A stretch of 64,000 bases of DNA from Sipunculus nudus (taxonomy: Eukaryota > Annelida > Sipuncula > Golfingiida > Sipunculidae). The stretch is taken from positions 41,856,362 through 41,920,361 of the forward strand of contig CM049307.1 of the NCBI GenBank assembly GCA_026874595.1, given 5' to 3'. Shown piece after piece: positions 43,801 through 56,628 of this stretch (the first letter of the stretch is position 1; every line of letters begins with the position of its first letter). The translations under genes were made by a program, and so were the position numbers. The notes under the pieces are model-generated. The model was not told the origin of the DNA, made no database searches, and was given only the letters and a program-made list of their open reading frames with translations.

Positions 43801-44935
43801 GTTCCGATATAATAATCTTTGGTATTCTGTAGTCAAGGAAATTATTATAAGAGCCAAAGTGAGGACAGTTTTCCTTGTTGTGGCCCTGGCATGCAAGCAG
43901 CATATGTTCACTATTTCATCATACCATACCTTGCCATCGCGCGTTGTATCCCCTACTTCCATAGTTTTGTCTTTTTTCAACGTTTTGTAACGGTAATATC
44001 ACTGGCTCCTCTTTCTTTCTAAATGATAATATATCTTTCACAAATCTTTCCACGCGTTCCTGGCGTTCAGTCCATTTAGTCCTCAACCTAAATCCTATCC
44101 TCCAGTGGTGGAAGTCAAAGTTGGCTGTTTCCACGTGCTTTCTCCTCTTGTCCAGGCTGTAGCTGACTCCTAGCACCACCATTACAATCACATATATAGC
44201 GACACACACCAGCGGTATCAGTATATTTCCAGGGCCCTCTCCATGACCTAAAGGATAAACACATAAAGATTCAGTGAAAATGCTCCCCTCTCTCAGTTTC
44301 TCACTCTTTCTTTCTCTTTCATGCATACACATCTCAGTTATCCTGTTAATATTGGTTTTATGTTGCAATGATGGAGAGATAGATGCCATCACCAGTCTTG
44401 AAACCATAAAAAATATGGCCAGATCAATGTACAGGATATTCTAATCACCCATTCTGTAGAATTCATATGTTTTGTGTGTTTCACACTAAATCTTTAATTT
44501 CAAGTTTATGAACAATTTCAAGACATATTGTTTAATTACTCCTCATCCTCTGACCAATATATGTGTACCTACAAAATCCGAAAGACATCCGTCAATCTTC
44601 AAATCTTATCCTCAAGTTTTTTCAATTTTTTTTTTCAGAAAATGTGTATATATGATCACTGAGCATTGCACCAAATAGGCAAAATTTTGGTCACAAGATC
44701 TTTGGTAAAAACAAGGATGTAAATTAAATCACAATGTCATTTCACAGACATATATGTAAAACCCACCAGACTGTGAGGTTGTATATGAAGCTAATACATT
44801 GCTGTTATCACTATTAGGGGTGACTGTGGACTCTGCTGTCAGGCTTCTAACAGTGGCTGCAGGAGCACTGATAACCTCACTGCTGTTCTCAGAATAAACC
44901 AAAGTCATGATCTCTTCTCCTGGGTCATGTTCTAT
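40788..44935 (-). CDS. Unidentified single-pass membrane protein, C-terminal part
   Basis: Three - strand exons with compatible phases: 44935-44767, 44247-43930 and 40885-40788. The product has a Ser/Thr-rich, probably extracellular segment (SENSSEVISAPAATVRSLTA), a transmembrane helix (ILIPLVCVAIYVIVMVVLGV), then a basic cytosolic tail (SLDKRRKHVETANFDFHHWR, RTKWTERQERVERFVKDIL) and the end KPRVRPLWYSVHI. N-terminal exons, including any signal peptide, were not located; a candidate 5' exon lies at about 60050-59975. I do not recognise the family. If the donor at 43930 is not used, the frame ends three residues later (GMV, stop at 43919), an alternative C-terminus. Confidence 0.6.
40900..42130. 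other. Intron sequence with repeat fragments
   Basis: It holds a repeat end at 41639 (CAGTGGAACCCCACAATTAC) resembling Tc1/mariner-type MITE ends, and no supported exon. A possible 55-bp - strand exon near 41185-41240 (acceptor TTATCCCTACAG) is too weak to call. Confidence 0.3.
42131..42393 (-). mobile_element. GGATCC-type MITE, copy 2 (degenerate)
   Basis: On the - strand it reads GGATTTAGGAAAGGGGGG, a C/G tract, CCAGG...AACCCAGGAG and AAAGTCTGGAAAAAG, matching copy 4 at 61110-61200. It contains poly-C tracts at 42240-42254 and 42360-42375. Confidence 0.5.
43148..43331. mobile_element. Tc1/mariner-type MITE, 184 bp, complete
   Basis: Perfect 13-bp terminal inverted repeats CAGTGAAACCTCG / CGAGGTTTCACTG, flanked by TA on each side. 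The interior continues partly palindromic (TGTCGAAG ... GACACAACG). It lies in the intron between exons 43930 and 40885 of the - strand gene, or past its alternative stop. Confidence 0.85.
43930..44247 (-). CDS. Membrane protein exon: transmembrane helix and cytosolic tail
   Basis: Acceptor TATCCTTTAG, donor CAAG|GTATGG. It encodes GHGEGPGN, a 24-residue hydrophobic helix, a stop-transfer DKRRKH and a charged tail to GYNARWQ. The length (318) fits 2 + 315 + 1 phasing. Confidence 0.65.
44767..44935 (-). CDS. Membrane protein exon: extracellular stalk
   Basis: Acceptor TGTATTTTCAG, donor CTG|GTGGGT. It starts IEHDPGEEIMTLVYSENSSE in phase 0 and leaves one base. It is rich in Ser, Thr and Ala, with one N-linked glycosylation sequon (NSS). 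Confidence 0.6.
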
Positions 44936-44939
44936 CTGA

Positions 44940-46185
44940 AAATACACAGAAACAGATTAAAACAGTCATGACCACTGTCTTATATACTATATACATTCTA
45001 CAGTTATAAGGGTAGTTACTAGTGATGGGACCAATGATCGATTATAACCGATGATTGCTTGACTGATGCAAACAATCCAATGATCAATATAACATTGCCA
45101 TAATCGATTACTGAGTTTTTTTTTTTCAAAAAGGTAAGGCTTTATAATGGCAGAAGGTATGCTTTCATAAAATTTATGTGAACAATCTTTATAACAACCT
45201 GTGTGTATTAAAATATTTTCACCTAAAGTTTACAATATACACATGAAGCCTATAGATTTATTGGATATACTAGTATTGGCCAATATGTAGGCCTATATAT
45301 CAATTGAAAGGATGTAAAGTTCAATATTTAATAAGAAATATCATACTAATAGAGGTAAACCAATTTTTACTGATGACTGATCATGAAATTACAACCGATT
45401 CCCTCCATTTCTCAAAAGTTACATAAATAATCCATCATCAGCTGCTGATATGCTGATCAGGCAGGTTATTCCCACTACTAATAGTTGCATATCCTCAATA
45501 TGAGTAAAATAACTTTAAATTTAAAATAGGCTTCCTTGTGGTTTATGGTTTTAGATTACAAAGCTGCAAGGTTTGAGTAAGTACAGTAAAATCTTCAATA
45601 TTATATCTTTGCATAAATGGATATCTGCCGATGTTAAAAATTTCTCTGACATAAACCAGAAACAGTGGTTATTTCCTTCTAACAATCCACTATCTTAATC
45701 TGGATCTAGATAAACTATCAATAAAGATCCTTTTCATTTTCAGGTTTATCAACAAAATTACACTGAAATCCATCCACAAATTACACAAGCAAGGAGACAA
45801 GCAGGCAGACATGCAGATGGACAGACAAACAGAGACAAGAGAATCTATATCCTCCACTGCATTTAAAGATATTTAAAAGCAGGTTACAGGACTTGAAACT
45901 GTGCTTATGTTAGCCACTCATATTCTATATATAGCTTATCATTGCTACAGGGAAAGCCAGTCTAAAAGGGGTGGGTTAGTGAATACATTTGATGGTACAT
46001 ATGAATGCATGTTACTGTTTACACCGCTCTGTGGATAGGGGAAAAGTGCATGTGTAAGCATGATTCATATACTGACTGTACATGTGTTACCATTTGTCAA
46101 AACAGGAAGTAAGATAGATGCATACTGATATCAGGCAAATGAAAGTGGATGGGAATAATTACATACATAGGTATATTTCATATGT
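44940..46185. other. Non-coding stretch upstream of the membrane-protein exons
   Basis: No further - strand exon was recognised. A GGCA/GACA-rich simple repeat lies at 45785-45840. Confidence 0.35.
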
Positions 46186-46767
46186 TGCATAACAAGGCCT
46201 ACAGGCCTTATGCAAACCTGTGCAAAGTTTGGGAGTATGAACGTTTATTTTTAAAATTTAATACTGATACTCTCATGTACAGCATAACTACCTCAGTCAT
46301 TATGATCTCAGCCAAATGGACATTTCTGACCTGCACGTTTCGGACTTGGACATTATAAAACTAGAATGTATCAGTCAGGATATTTCTGATATGTTCTTTT
46401 TGCCAGGGAGGGATATTGGAACAGATGAACAGACAATTTGGCAGCATGGTTTCGGAGAAGAACATTATAAAATGTTTTTAAGCATTTTCCCTATAAAATC
46501 TATGAACAAGTTCCTCTTTTAGCCTTGGTATTGAGTCACACCTACTCATGCATCCTGGCAATGGAGGCTCAGCTTTTCCCCAGGTCAAGGGTACCTAATG
46601 TGCCACATGTAACCGCACCACTGGCTCTAACAGGCTGAAAGTTACCACTGGCTCTTACAGACTGAAACTTGACCTGTTGCAAATTTGAAATGGTTGGCAG
46701 TCTGCCAAAGTTATTTAAAGATCAAGAGCCTAACTTGACCTTTTGTGAAATATGACACAGTTGGCAG

Positions 46768-46818
46768 GATCTAGACATCTAGGCAGTGTGTCTAGACACA
46801 TCGTCTAGACGTCTAGAC
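46768..46818. repeat. Cluster of TCTAGA palindromes
   Basis: TCTAGA occurs at 46770, 46791, 46804 and 46812 within 48 bp, including the longer palindromes TGTGTCTAGACACA and CGTCTAGACG. Confidence 0.8.
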
Positions 46819-48309
46819 TGTATCTGAACACCAGGCAGAGCCAGGTCAGTCGCCATGGTGATGTCTGGACTGCACCTGAGTGCACTGATTGACCTCTTGA
46901 CTCTACATGTTGAAACTTGCCATGCTGCCAATTTTGTTTTCAAATACTGAAAGCCTTTTTTCAATTGGCTACACTGCTTTTTTAATGCTGCATTTACCCA
47001 ATCTATTCTAATAAAACTGACAAACAATACTATAGAACAATTCTTTAAACCAATCAGCTTAACAGTTTCTTGACAAGGGACCTATTGGTCACGGCGCTCA
47101 GCTGTTATATATGATAAATAAATATTATTTGGAAATAAGGCACATGCTGGTTTTGTGTGGTAATAAATAAAAGCTATATTATGAGTTGTTGGTGTTTAGC
47201 TTATGTATGATTTTGATAGTATCTTTTGAGACAGGTAAAAGGATTGATTTCATTTATTTTACTGACAAATGGAGTGCTATTGTCACACAGATTTTGACTT
47301 GGCCATATAACTTATAAGCAGCACATAAAATAATATAAGAGTTTAACTATTTATTAAAATTTAATAACAAATATTGTGCCAAACATAATTTTTATTAAAA
47401 TAAATAAAAGAATCAGGATTTTTTAAAAATAAAATATAACTGAAATGATTATTAAAATAATATTATAGAATATATTCATGAATGCATTCATGAATACATT
47501 TTGAAAGTATTTGCACTGGTATTCAAATACTTTCATTTTTACTTATATTCCCATTCTTATGCAAGAAATTTTATAATGATTCATATTCGTATTCAAATAC
47601 ATATACATATTATATACATATTATATATATATATAATCCAAACAATGATGTTGAGAATCCAGAATATACAAAATTCAAAATTTAAATAATGATCATAAGT
47701 ACCTGGTTTTATGGCTTTTATTTATATTAATAAAAAATAAATGTAATATATTCACTCTGGACTACTTTCACATCAATATACACACTAGACACAGTAGGAA
47801 CTAGATTAATATTATCAACTGTATCTTTGTCTATCATTAATTTCCTTCACATGATCCCTAATGATTAGTAATGAATAATATGATTTATTTATGTCATCAT
47901 AAAAAAATTGAACTGAAAAATACCATAGGTGACTGCATGGTGTTATTTGGAATACTTGACATTCTATCCATCCATACAAGATTCTTACATCATCAGTAAC
48001 TGCAAGTTAATTTCCTGTTACTCAACAACTAACAAATTCCTTTTCTATTAATTTTTCTTTAATTTGTTATTAAAAACCAATAAAAATTTATTAATTTATA
48101 GTTTCTTGTTATGTTGTTGGTCAAAACAACTACTAGATAAGTTGGGTTGGACACCTGGATCAACTGTGGCTGGCCATAAGCTGCCTGGCTGCCCCAGTGT
48201 ATGCCTCCCTCAAGCGTGCATAATTTGCTGAAAGGTCAATAAGGTCAACATACAGGTGACTGAAGAGGGGCTTTGGAGAGCCTGGTTCTGACATGGTCTC
48301 ATAAAAACA

Positions 48310-49658
48310 TTAACTAGAATATCAGCAAAAGCTGACAAAAGCCCTCAGCCAAAAGAACAGTGTTTAGAGGTGGTAACAGTAACAAGTACTAAATATCTGT
48401 TCTCACATGGTTGATATCTGTACATATCTCAGTTATAAATTTAAAATGGAGAGGTATGTACCATGATTCATAACAATCCATCCAATGGTTCCTGAGAAAT
48501 AAGCTTCTAAATGTTTTTTCTATAATCAGCTCTAAAACATAGAAAAATAGGTCAAGGTCACCCATCTCCGAACTTGACCGAGATTTTGTCAATATACATC
48601 TTCTCCGAAAAAATAACATTCTTACGGTGAATCCTTTTCGAGATATCCCGCTCACAAGCCCAAAGTTGAAAAATCCAATAAAAATTCATTAAAAATAAGA
48701 AATTGTAGGTGGCGCCACCAAACTTGTATAGCAGGTACAAACTATCAGTCCCAATAACCATAGTAAGTTTTGTGAAAATCCACCAAATGGTTCCTGAGTA
48801 ATAAGCATCTAAGTGTTTTTTCTATAATCATTTCTAAAACGTAGAAAAATAGGTCAAGGTCACCCACCTTCGAACTTGACCGAGACTTTGTCAATATACA
48901 TCTTCTCCGAAAAAATAAAATTCTTACGGTGAATCCTTTTCGAGATATCCCGCTCACAAGCCCAAAGTTGAAAAATCCGATAAAAATTCATTAAAAATCA
49001 GATATTGTAGGTGGCGCCACCAAACTTGTATTGCAGGTACAAACTATCAGTCCAAATAACCATAGTAAGTTTTGTGAAAATCCACCAAATGGTTCCTGAG
49101 TAATAAGCATCTAAGTGTTTTTTTCTATAATCAGCTCTAAAACGTAGAAAAATAGGTCAAGGTCACCCACCTTCGAACTTGACCGAGATTTTGTCAATAT
49201 ACATCTTCTCCGAAAAAATAAAATTCTTACAGTGAATCCTTTTCGAGATATCCCGCTCACAAGCCCAAAGTTGAAAAATCCGATAAAAATTCATTAAAAA
49301 TCAGAAATTGTAGGTGGCGCCACCAAACTTGTATAGCAAGTACAGACTATCAGTCCCAATAACCATAGTAAGTTTTGTGAAAATCCACCAAATGGTTCCT
49401 GAGTAATAAGCATCTAAGTGTTTTTCTATAATCAGCTCTAAAATGTAGAAAAATAGGTCAAGGTCACCCATCTTCGAACTTGACCAAGATTTTGTCGATA
49501 TACATCTTTACCGAGGAAATAAAATTCTGACGGTGAATCCTTTTCAAGATATCCCACTCACAAGGTAAAAGTTAACAGACGCCGGACGGACGGACAGACG
49601 GACGGACAGCTTGGGTGACGACAATAGCCCATCAGCCTAAGGGCTGAGGGCTAATAAA
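48310..49658 (+). mobile_element. Family 4 element with 300-bp satellite core
   Basis: The 5' end TTAACTAGAATATCAGCAAA has the hairpin TCAGC-aaaa-GCTGA and X = AGCCCTCAGCC (48340-48350). The 3' end has GGACGGACGGACAGACGGAC (about 49585), then the stem-loop AGCCCATCAGCC-taa-GGGCTGAGGGCT (49626-49652) and AATAAAA. The right arm contains the reverse complement of X. Confidence 0.65.
48390..49575 (+). repeat. Tandem array, four units of about 302 bp
   Basis: GGTGGCGCCACC recurs at 48708, 49010 and 49313, and AAATAGGTCAAGGTCACCCA recurs once per unit. The last unit is truncated before the next palindrome. Units are very similar, so the array is young. Confidence 0.9.
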
Positions 49659-52099
49659 AGCTACAATTTTTGGCCATTTTCTTTCAGCTTTTTAGTTTAG
49701 AAATCCTTATGTATGCATGATATGAAAATTATATCAACAGTTCTCACAGGAAACAAACGTGTCATGGTCAAAGTTGGGCAAAATTTAAGGTACTAATTTT
49801 ATATTTATACTAATAACTTATAAAATTTGAAAAATTCATAAATAATTTTGGGTATTCAATTGAATCTTGATTAAATAATGTTCATCCCTGACAAAAAATC
49901 TCTAGCTTCAGCAATCCCTTTTGTTAAGGGAGTAAATAAATTTCTTGATTTTTACAAAGTGCATTATGTTTGGGCCCATAACTTAAAACAATTACACAAT
50001 ACTGACATCATTTATGGCATGTGCATAGCAAATGAATAGAAAAATATGTATATCATATATGATCAAAGTCAGATCAGTGGTTTTGATATTAGGCAGTCTT
50101 GTGTAACAATGGGGTTTTAATGGAAAAATAAAGTTTTTCATTAATATCTAAAAGTCCTAGTGATCAAATTCTTAGCATGGTATGGGATATTGGAGACATC
50201 TAACTGTATGTCAAATTTTAGGAACTGAGAGCTGAAGCTGGGGAGCTGAGCTCTAGCAAACTGCATTACACTAGCTTGATGTAAATAATATGTGACATGG
50301 TGCTTGAAAACTTGAATAAAATCTACAGTTTTTGATCAATTGGTTTCAAATTTTTAGTGTTAAGAGATGAAATGCTAACAAGTCCATACTGTGAAAATTA
50401 AATCCACAGCAGTTACAGGAGAAAAAGTGCCCTGGTCAAAGTTGGGCAAAATTTAAGGTACCAATTTTTTATTTTTGCTAATATTTTAAAATATTTAAAA
50501 GATTTTGATCTAATTTTGGGTATACAATTTAATTTTTAATAATCAAAGTTATATTACTGGAAAAAAGTCCTTAGCTTTAACATGTTTTGTGTTAAGTGAT
50601 CAAATATCTTTCCTGATTTTTTACAAAATGCATTATGTTTGGGCACATAACTTTTTTAAATTATATAATATAGACCTAATTTCTGGCATGTACATTGGAA
50701 TTATATACAGGAATATTTATGGTAAATATGAGGAAAAACAGATGAGTGGTTTTAATATTAGGCAGTCCTGAAGTGTGAAAATAGGTTTTTAATAAAAAAT
50801 TGAGGTTTTCCCTTAATTTCTCAAAGGAACAAAGGCACAAAGACCCAGTTTTCAGCTTGGTAGGAGATCTTGGGGACATCTAACATTATGCCAAATTTTT
50901 GATTCCTAGCTCTTATGGTTTCAAAACGTGCCAGTTTAACGGACGGACAGACGGACAGCCAACGGACAAAGGACCATGACTATAGCTCAGATGACTTATA
51001 GTCAGCTGAGCTAAAAAAAAACGTGTATAAGCTAGAAGAGTCTAAACTTACATTTTTGTTTGTAAAAAACATATCAATGTAGGTGGCGCCACCAACACCT
51101 CAACTTCAGATATGACTCATGTGACAAACATTGGTATGAAATTTGGTGATGACATTCTGAGATTTTAAGTTTAGTATGCTTTTTTACACAGATGACTAAG
51201 TTAAACCTCCTGTAACTCAGCCAAAAATCAGCGAACTGGAGCCATTTAAACAAATTTGCGAGAGATTGTTCTAGGGATCATTTCTGTGAAATACTGGACA
51301 ATTTGGCTGGAAAGTTCTGGAGAAGAAGATTTTTATATCTTTTTTATATTTTCCTGTATAAAATATAAGTGGTTTTTGAGAAGGAGATCTTTGCAGCCAC
51401 TGAGCAGAAATGGGCTGCTATAACATTTGACTATTTTCAGCTTCCCATAACACGGCCAAAAGTCATTGAACAGAGACCATTTGAACAAACTTAAAAAAGC
51501 ACTACCCAAGGAGCATTTCCATGCAATATTAAACAATTTGGCTTTACCTTTCAGATAAGAAGTTTTTTGTAGCCCTCTGCATGCTTTGGGCACCGTTGAC
51601 CCCAGTACAAAAAGACCAATGCAGGTGGCCCAACCAGTACCTCAATTTCAGAAATGACTCAAGTGACCAACATTAACATAAAATTTGATGATGATAGCTC
51701 CATCCATTTTTGAGATTGTAATTTTACCATGCAAATGACTAAGTTCAACTTCCTGTAACTTGGTAAAAAATCACCGCCCTGGAACCATTCGAACAAACTT
51801 TAGAGAGATTGCTCCAGGGAACATTTCTGTGAAATATTGGACAATTTGGCTGGACATTTTCAGAGAAGAAGATTTTTAAAGGTTTTTAAGCTTTTTCTCT
51901 ATAAAATCTTATTAATGCAGATACCAAATAATAAACTCTAGGGCACCAAGTTTCACGTATGACTAATTCTTACATATAATTTGGAGCTGCTAGCTTCAAT
52001 GGTTTCTAACTTACAGCTATGGACGGTGGACAGCCAACCTGGGACGGTGGACAGAGGATACCGTGCCATCACATAAGCTCACAGGTTCGCTAAAAAAAT

Positions 52100-55070
52100 G
52101 GATTTTTGGGGGGTAAAAGGTAAAGTTGTTAAATTAATCCTAATCACAGTTAATATGTTGTTTAAAAGTTGGGATTTTTGTGTAAAACATGTCATTGTAT
52201 AATTAATCCTAGTCACAAATATAACCAAAATAATGAAAAATACAACAAAGACTGGTATATTTTATATCAGAGAAGACACAAAGGCACATTTCACAGAAAG
52301 TAGGGTTATAAGAATAATGGTGTAATCAGAACTCTCCAGTTAGAGTGTCTTTTTCAACAAATTAATTCTCATCCTTTTGGATGAAAAAGGATAAGAATTA
52401 TTTTTTTAAAAAAGAAACTCTCATGGGAGAGTTCTGTATCTGGTCTTGTTGGCTTAACTACTCAATGATATGGTTAATTCACTGGTGACAATGTTACATT
52501 TATTGTATAATACAGACTTATTGAATGACTGTTCTTTAGCTGAGTTTATGGAGTGTAGGGTTTGATGAGAGACCAATGCCCTAACCACTATTCTGTGTCC
52601 TACCCCTGTGGCATGATTACATGTTGTTTCCAACTAGAATACTGCTCAGTTGAGTGAAAGGACTACCTGTATCTGCTGCCCACTGAGACTGTGACCTGTG
52701 TTGGCAATGAAACATATTATCAGTCATCATTATACATCAAATCATGAAGCCTGGTAATTTCATATCATTGTACCTGCTTGTTTAATGTTTGTTAAAACTT
52801 GGCACTTTGGTACCTATTGAAACATACTATTTTTTATTGGTTTTGCATTGTTGAGATAGCAGCAAAAGTGAGAGCAAGACTGTGAGTGATACCAGAACAT
52901 ACTGGTATTTCCTGTCAAAACATATTTAAACATATTCAGGCCAGTCACAGACTTGGGCTGTGGCACATGCAGCCCCAAATCCACTACATTCAACTATGCA
53001 AGAAATACCTGGCATTTGGGTTAAGGGTTAGACTCTGGTTAGATCTACCTGCATATCTCCGGTAACACAGGATTGAAAGAATAGCAGAATATCTTACTCT
53101 CTGGCACACAAAAGTTCACTACCTCAAATTGCAAATCTCTTGCCAAGATCATAAACCGTGTGTCAATGAGTCAAAGTCTAACCACATAAATCCCATATAA
53201 TAGTCTAATTTGTATCAAAACACATGTATGCTCACACATCAACATGCTGTACCAACTGGCTCAACTCCATGACATGATCAGGAATTAATCATCACGGCCA
53301 TTAATTATATATAGGGATTTATATAGGCTTTCAAGGTTTACATATCTGTATAAACAGAAATTTGCCAAGAGCATGGCTGGCCCTGCTGAGAGGGGCAGCT
53401 ATATTTAGTATTTGGTTCTTTACATACGTGCGCCTGCTCAAAAGCCCTGCACTGATATCAGCTGTGAACACTCAGGACTCGTTAAATTTTGTATAAATCT
53501 TGAGCATGAAATCAATATTCCTTGAAACTGCCAGTGCATGTTTCCCTCATTTTTCAAACCTGCTTTTTGAGTAAAGATTACTGAAGTTTGCCAATACATG
53601 ATATTCTCTTTCTCAAATTTCATGACATCAGTACCTGTTTAATTGAAACTCAGCAACCACTGAAAAGTTAAACTGTATTTCATGATGAAATACAGATTTT
53701 GGTTAATAACTTGGTAAAAAATTGTAAAAATGATATGAAATCTATTGGTGTCCTCACTTAAGTCCTTCACACTTAAAAAAAATGACAACTGACAACAAGT
53801 TTTGAATGCTGATTATTCTGCTGCTACAAAAGGGCTAGTCATAATCAAAATGAATACAAATTATTACTTTTTTTTTTACAAAAGTTACCATTCCAGCAGA
53901 TTACAGATATAACAGATTGTTCAGTATACCATTTTATGGCATCTGCAAAATTCCTCAAATAATATCGATATACATGATTTAGTGCCTCATCACAAAATTC
54001 TCTATTTGGTTACAGCCAGGGTTAACAGTTTTTTTCATACTCATATTGTTTGCACTATTTATAAATAAAACATAATTTAACATTGAATTATATGATAAAA
54101 TTTTAAACACTTTTCGCATCGTCAACCTATTGGTCATTTGGTATTATAATCCCACTATCATCATATATGTTAATCCATTTTCACTTTAATAAAATGCCCA
54201 GAGCACTTTAGTTTCACCCAGAAGATTACATAACTATCAGTTTGAGAGCAGGATAACTAGATAACTAGCTGTTGTATCTCACATTGCTTGGCCTTCCCCC
54301 TGCTCTCTGATCTAAATTTAGCACGTCAGAAGTAACATGTGGAGAAAAGATCCAGCAAGCAGTCCTGGATGTTCCATACACAGGTCACTGCTCCCAGGTC
54401 ACTGCTCCCAGTACAGACGCTGAGCTAACTTTATGTAACTATCTGGATGACTCAGCTGGGTAGAAAAGTACCTAAGTTCCTTCCCAACTGTGATAATTCT
54501 CCTGTTTAACTGAAACAAAACTTTTTTCAGTGATGCTATAGATTAGATCCCGGCAGCAATGCCAGCCAAAATAAGATCAAGCTGTGCTGAGCTGAGTTAA
54601 TCAGGAGGCGCAGCTGAAATTTCATGAAGCCGAATTGAGCTGATTTTGTGCAGCTCAGTTTGGCTTGAGAAAAAAATTAATACAAAAAGATAAATATTTT
54701 ACAATTAAAAATGACCAAAAACAGTCTTATTGTCTGAAAGTGTTAGCTTATGAAACCACCAGGTAAGACTATGCTCAATATTTAATCACACACGAGTTAA
54801 ATGTTAAATGGATGCAATATGTCACAGATAACTCGTTTAAATAAAACAGGTACTTTGTAACATTGTCAAATGAATAGGCTTCCACATCAGTTTTAGCCAG
54901 GTGACAATTTGTAAGCCAATTCAAGCCAAAAACCCGCCTCACTACTTAAGTCAGCTATTTTTTGTGTGGCTAACACCCCTCTGGGCTCTACAATAGATTC
55001 CATGAAATTTAAAGGTTGATTTTCATTGGTCAGATGCTCGAAAAATCCTGATTTGTGAAGTTGTGTGTTA
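52100..55070. other. Non-coding stretch with minor repeats
   Basis: No supported exon. A possible 42-bp - strand exon (TTTCAG acceptor, CTTAG|GTACTT) near 54470-54512 and a short - strand frame at 53050-53160 were too weak to call. A decayed tRNA-SINE-like patch lies near 52552-52614. Confidence 0.3.
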
Positions 55071-55079
55071 CAGCTACCA

Positions 55080-55620
55080 GATGACATGCATCATGTTTAC
55101 ATTTTGTGCCACTGATTGTGCCTGGTGCATGGTTTTTTTCCACTTGTGTACAGGAGTAAGCAAATGGTTTCAGAACAATATATTTAAAGAAATGGTAGTA
55201 TTTTAAGGAGAATGCATTATATTTCATGTATATTTAACATACCTGGTATGTGAATAGGTCGCTTTAAAGGCAGATCTGGATGTGGACCAACCTAAGTTAA
55301 TACCTATTTGTCTGTTGCTCTGTTGGATTGTCCACACAGTATCTCTGACATTGATCTATTTTACATAAATGTAGTAATTACTTACCCAGACTCAAGAATC
55401 GCCCTTCTTAATATTACTTTAAAATTTGTGAAATGCTACATAAAATGTTGAAAAAGTAGCCCTGCATGGTCTAAGATCTTACATAATTTTTTTTTACAAA
55501 TGACTCTGTTGTATTGAATGATGCTTACTAATCATCATTTTTCCAGCTGTGGTTTCAGTTCCTGTTACCATTGTTGACATATATATAAATATTACATGGG
55601 GTGGATCGAATAACTCCACT
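55080..55620. repeat. Dispersed repeat R, copy 2
   Basis: Collinear with 57345-57850 over more than 450 bp: GTGTACAGGAGTAAGCA, TTTTAAGGAGAAT, ATCTCTGACATT, AAATGACTCTG and ATATAAATATTACATGGGGT occur in the same order. Confidence 0.75.
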
Positions 55621-56149
55621 CTTCCCTAGTGGGTGAACATGTGATATACGTCATTTATTCACACTCATGACCAGATAATATTCATAGTCAACGTTACTGT
55701 TTAGCCACAATCACACTCTGTGCTGTGTTTTTTTAATATGAAATTGGTATCATTTCTATGTGACTTCCTCATCATTATGTGCAAGAACACGTCTATGTAT
55801 CACACATCCATGTACATTAAACAGGATAGTTTGTGCTCTGTCATCCTAGCGTTTATTATGAACTTTCAACATAACTTAATGTACTCGAGTTTATTTTATT
55901 TTAAAAAATCATAGATATATATTTACGTAACAGACTTGTGTGTATACTCAGATAGTGTAAGTGATGCCCAACAGAGAGCACCCCCCAATTAATAGGCTTT
56001 AAGTTCATTTTAGTGTCTATGATGGGGAATCACTAGTCGTTAATTAACTGTTGCATATATTTTCCTTATAAGGTTAAGTTCACTTATTTAATATGCACTT
56101 GTCACACTGCACCTGACATCTGACTCTGCCGCCAAAACGACTTCAATAT

Positions 56150-56613
56150 TCTTCCTTTTTCGCGCCATTCTGTTACCAAACTTTGAAATGGCAACACGCC
56201 ATAAACGTTGTGTATTTGATACTCCACAGGTAAGAATTGCCTTCATTTTCTATGATATTCATTACTATTCGCATTCATAATTTTGTTCTAAGTAATAACA
56301 AATATCAATGTTTGTGTATCAATGGCATAATTCAATCATTTTATAATTTCGGTCCTGTATTATAATACTCTATCCAGCCTCATATTTGTCTTCCACTGTA
56401 TCCAGTGTACTTTGTATTATGGTGCGTTTGTCTAATGATATAACTCTGTAACACTGCTTGTTACCCATTTGCATTTGAATATTGAATTTCTTCAAATGTC
56501 TCTGCATTGTTAATATCACATTATATATAATTTCATTTTAACAGAAAAGATTCTGTAACCAAACTTCGTTATGGCAACACACCATAAACATTGTGTATTT
56601 GTTACTCCACAGT
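56150..56613. repeat. Duplicated 75-bp block, units 394 bp apart
   Basis: ATTCTGTTACCAAACTTTGA plus ATGGCAACACGCCATAAACG at 56167-56228 recurs, diverged, at 56552-56613. The first copy looks like a coding exon start (MATRHKRCVFDTPQ, then CAG|GTAAGA), and TTTTTCGCGCC upstream matches an E2F site. The second copy has lost the donor (CAG|TAAACC). Confidence 0.6.
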
Positions 56614-56628
56614 AAACCTGTTCACCAC

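Larger units (their letters stand above)
47074..51020 (+). mobile_element. Family 1 element, copy E
   Basis: It starts at the palindrome GGACCTATTGGTC (47078-47090) with X = GGCGCTCAGCTG and ends with GGACGGACAGACGGACAGCC, the hairpin CTCAGATGACTTATAGTCAG and GAGCTAAAAAAAAA. It is in the opposite orientation to copies A-D. Inside it lies the family 4 element (48310-49658). Internal copies of GTTGGGCAAAATTTAAGGTA at about 49768 and 50433 show an internal duplication. Confidence 0.6.
46190..52098 (+). mobile_element. Family 5 element, copy G, interrupted by family 1 copy E
   Basis: The left part, 46190-47073, matches copy F (AAACCTGTGCAAAG, TTGGCAGTCTGCC, TACTGAAAG..TT). The right part, 51021-52098, continues the same order (CATGTGACAAACATTGGTAT; ACTGGAGCCATTTAAACAAA) and ends in GGACGGTGGACAGCC, GGACGGTGGACAGAGG and X' = CACAGGTTCGCT (52080-52091), then AAAAAAA. 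X (GCAAACCTGTG, 46212-46222) pairs with X'. About 3.95 kb of copy E separates the halves. Confidence 0.55.

Noticed and set aside
43919-44407. Single 162-codon ORF as an intact gene
   Set aside because: Its first 50 or so codons cross a splice acceptor into intron sequence (HERERKSEKL); only the part from 44247 downwards is exonic.
52552-52614. tRNA-SINE on the - strand (ATAGTGGTTAGGGCATTGGT)
   Set aside because: Box A is fair but box B is poor and no body or tail could be defined; mentioned only as a patch.
54893-55087. - strand ORF with NENQPLNFMESIVEPRG
   Set aside because: It lies beside dispersed repeat R and lacks gene signals.
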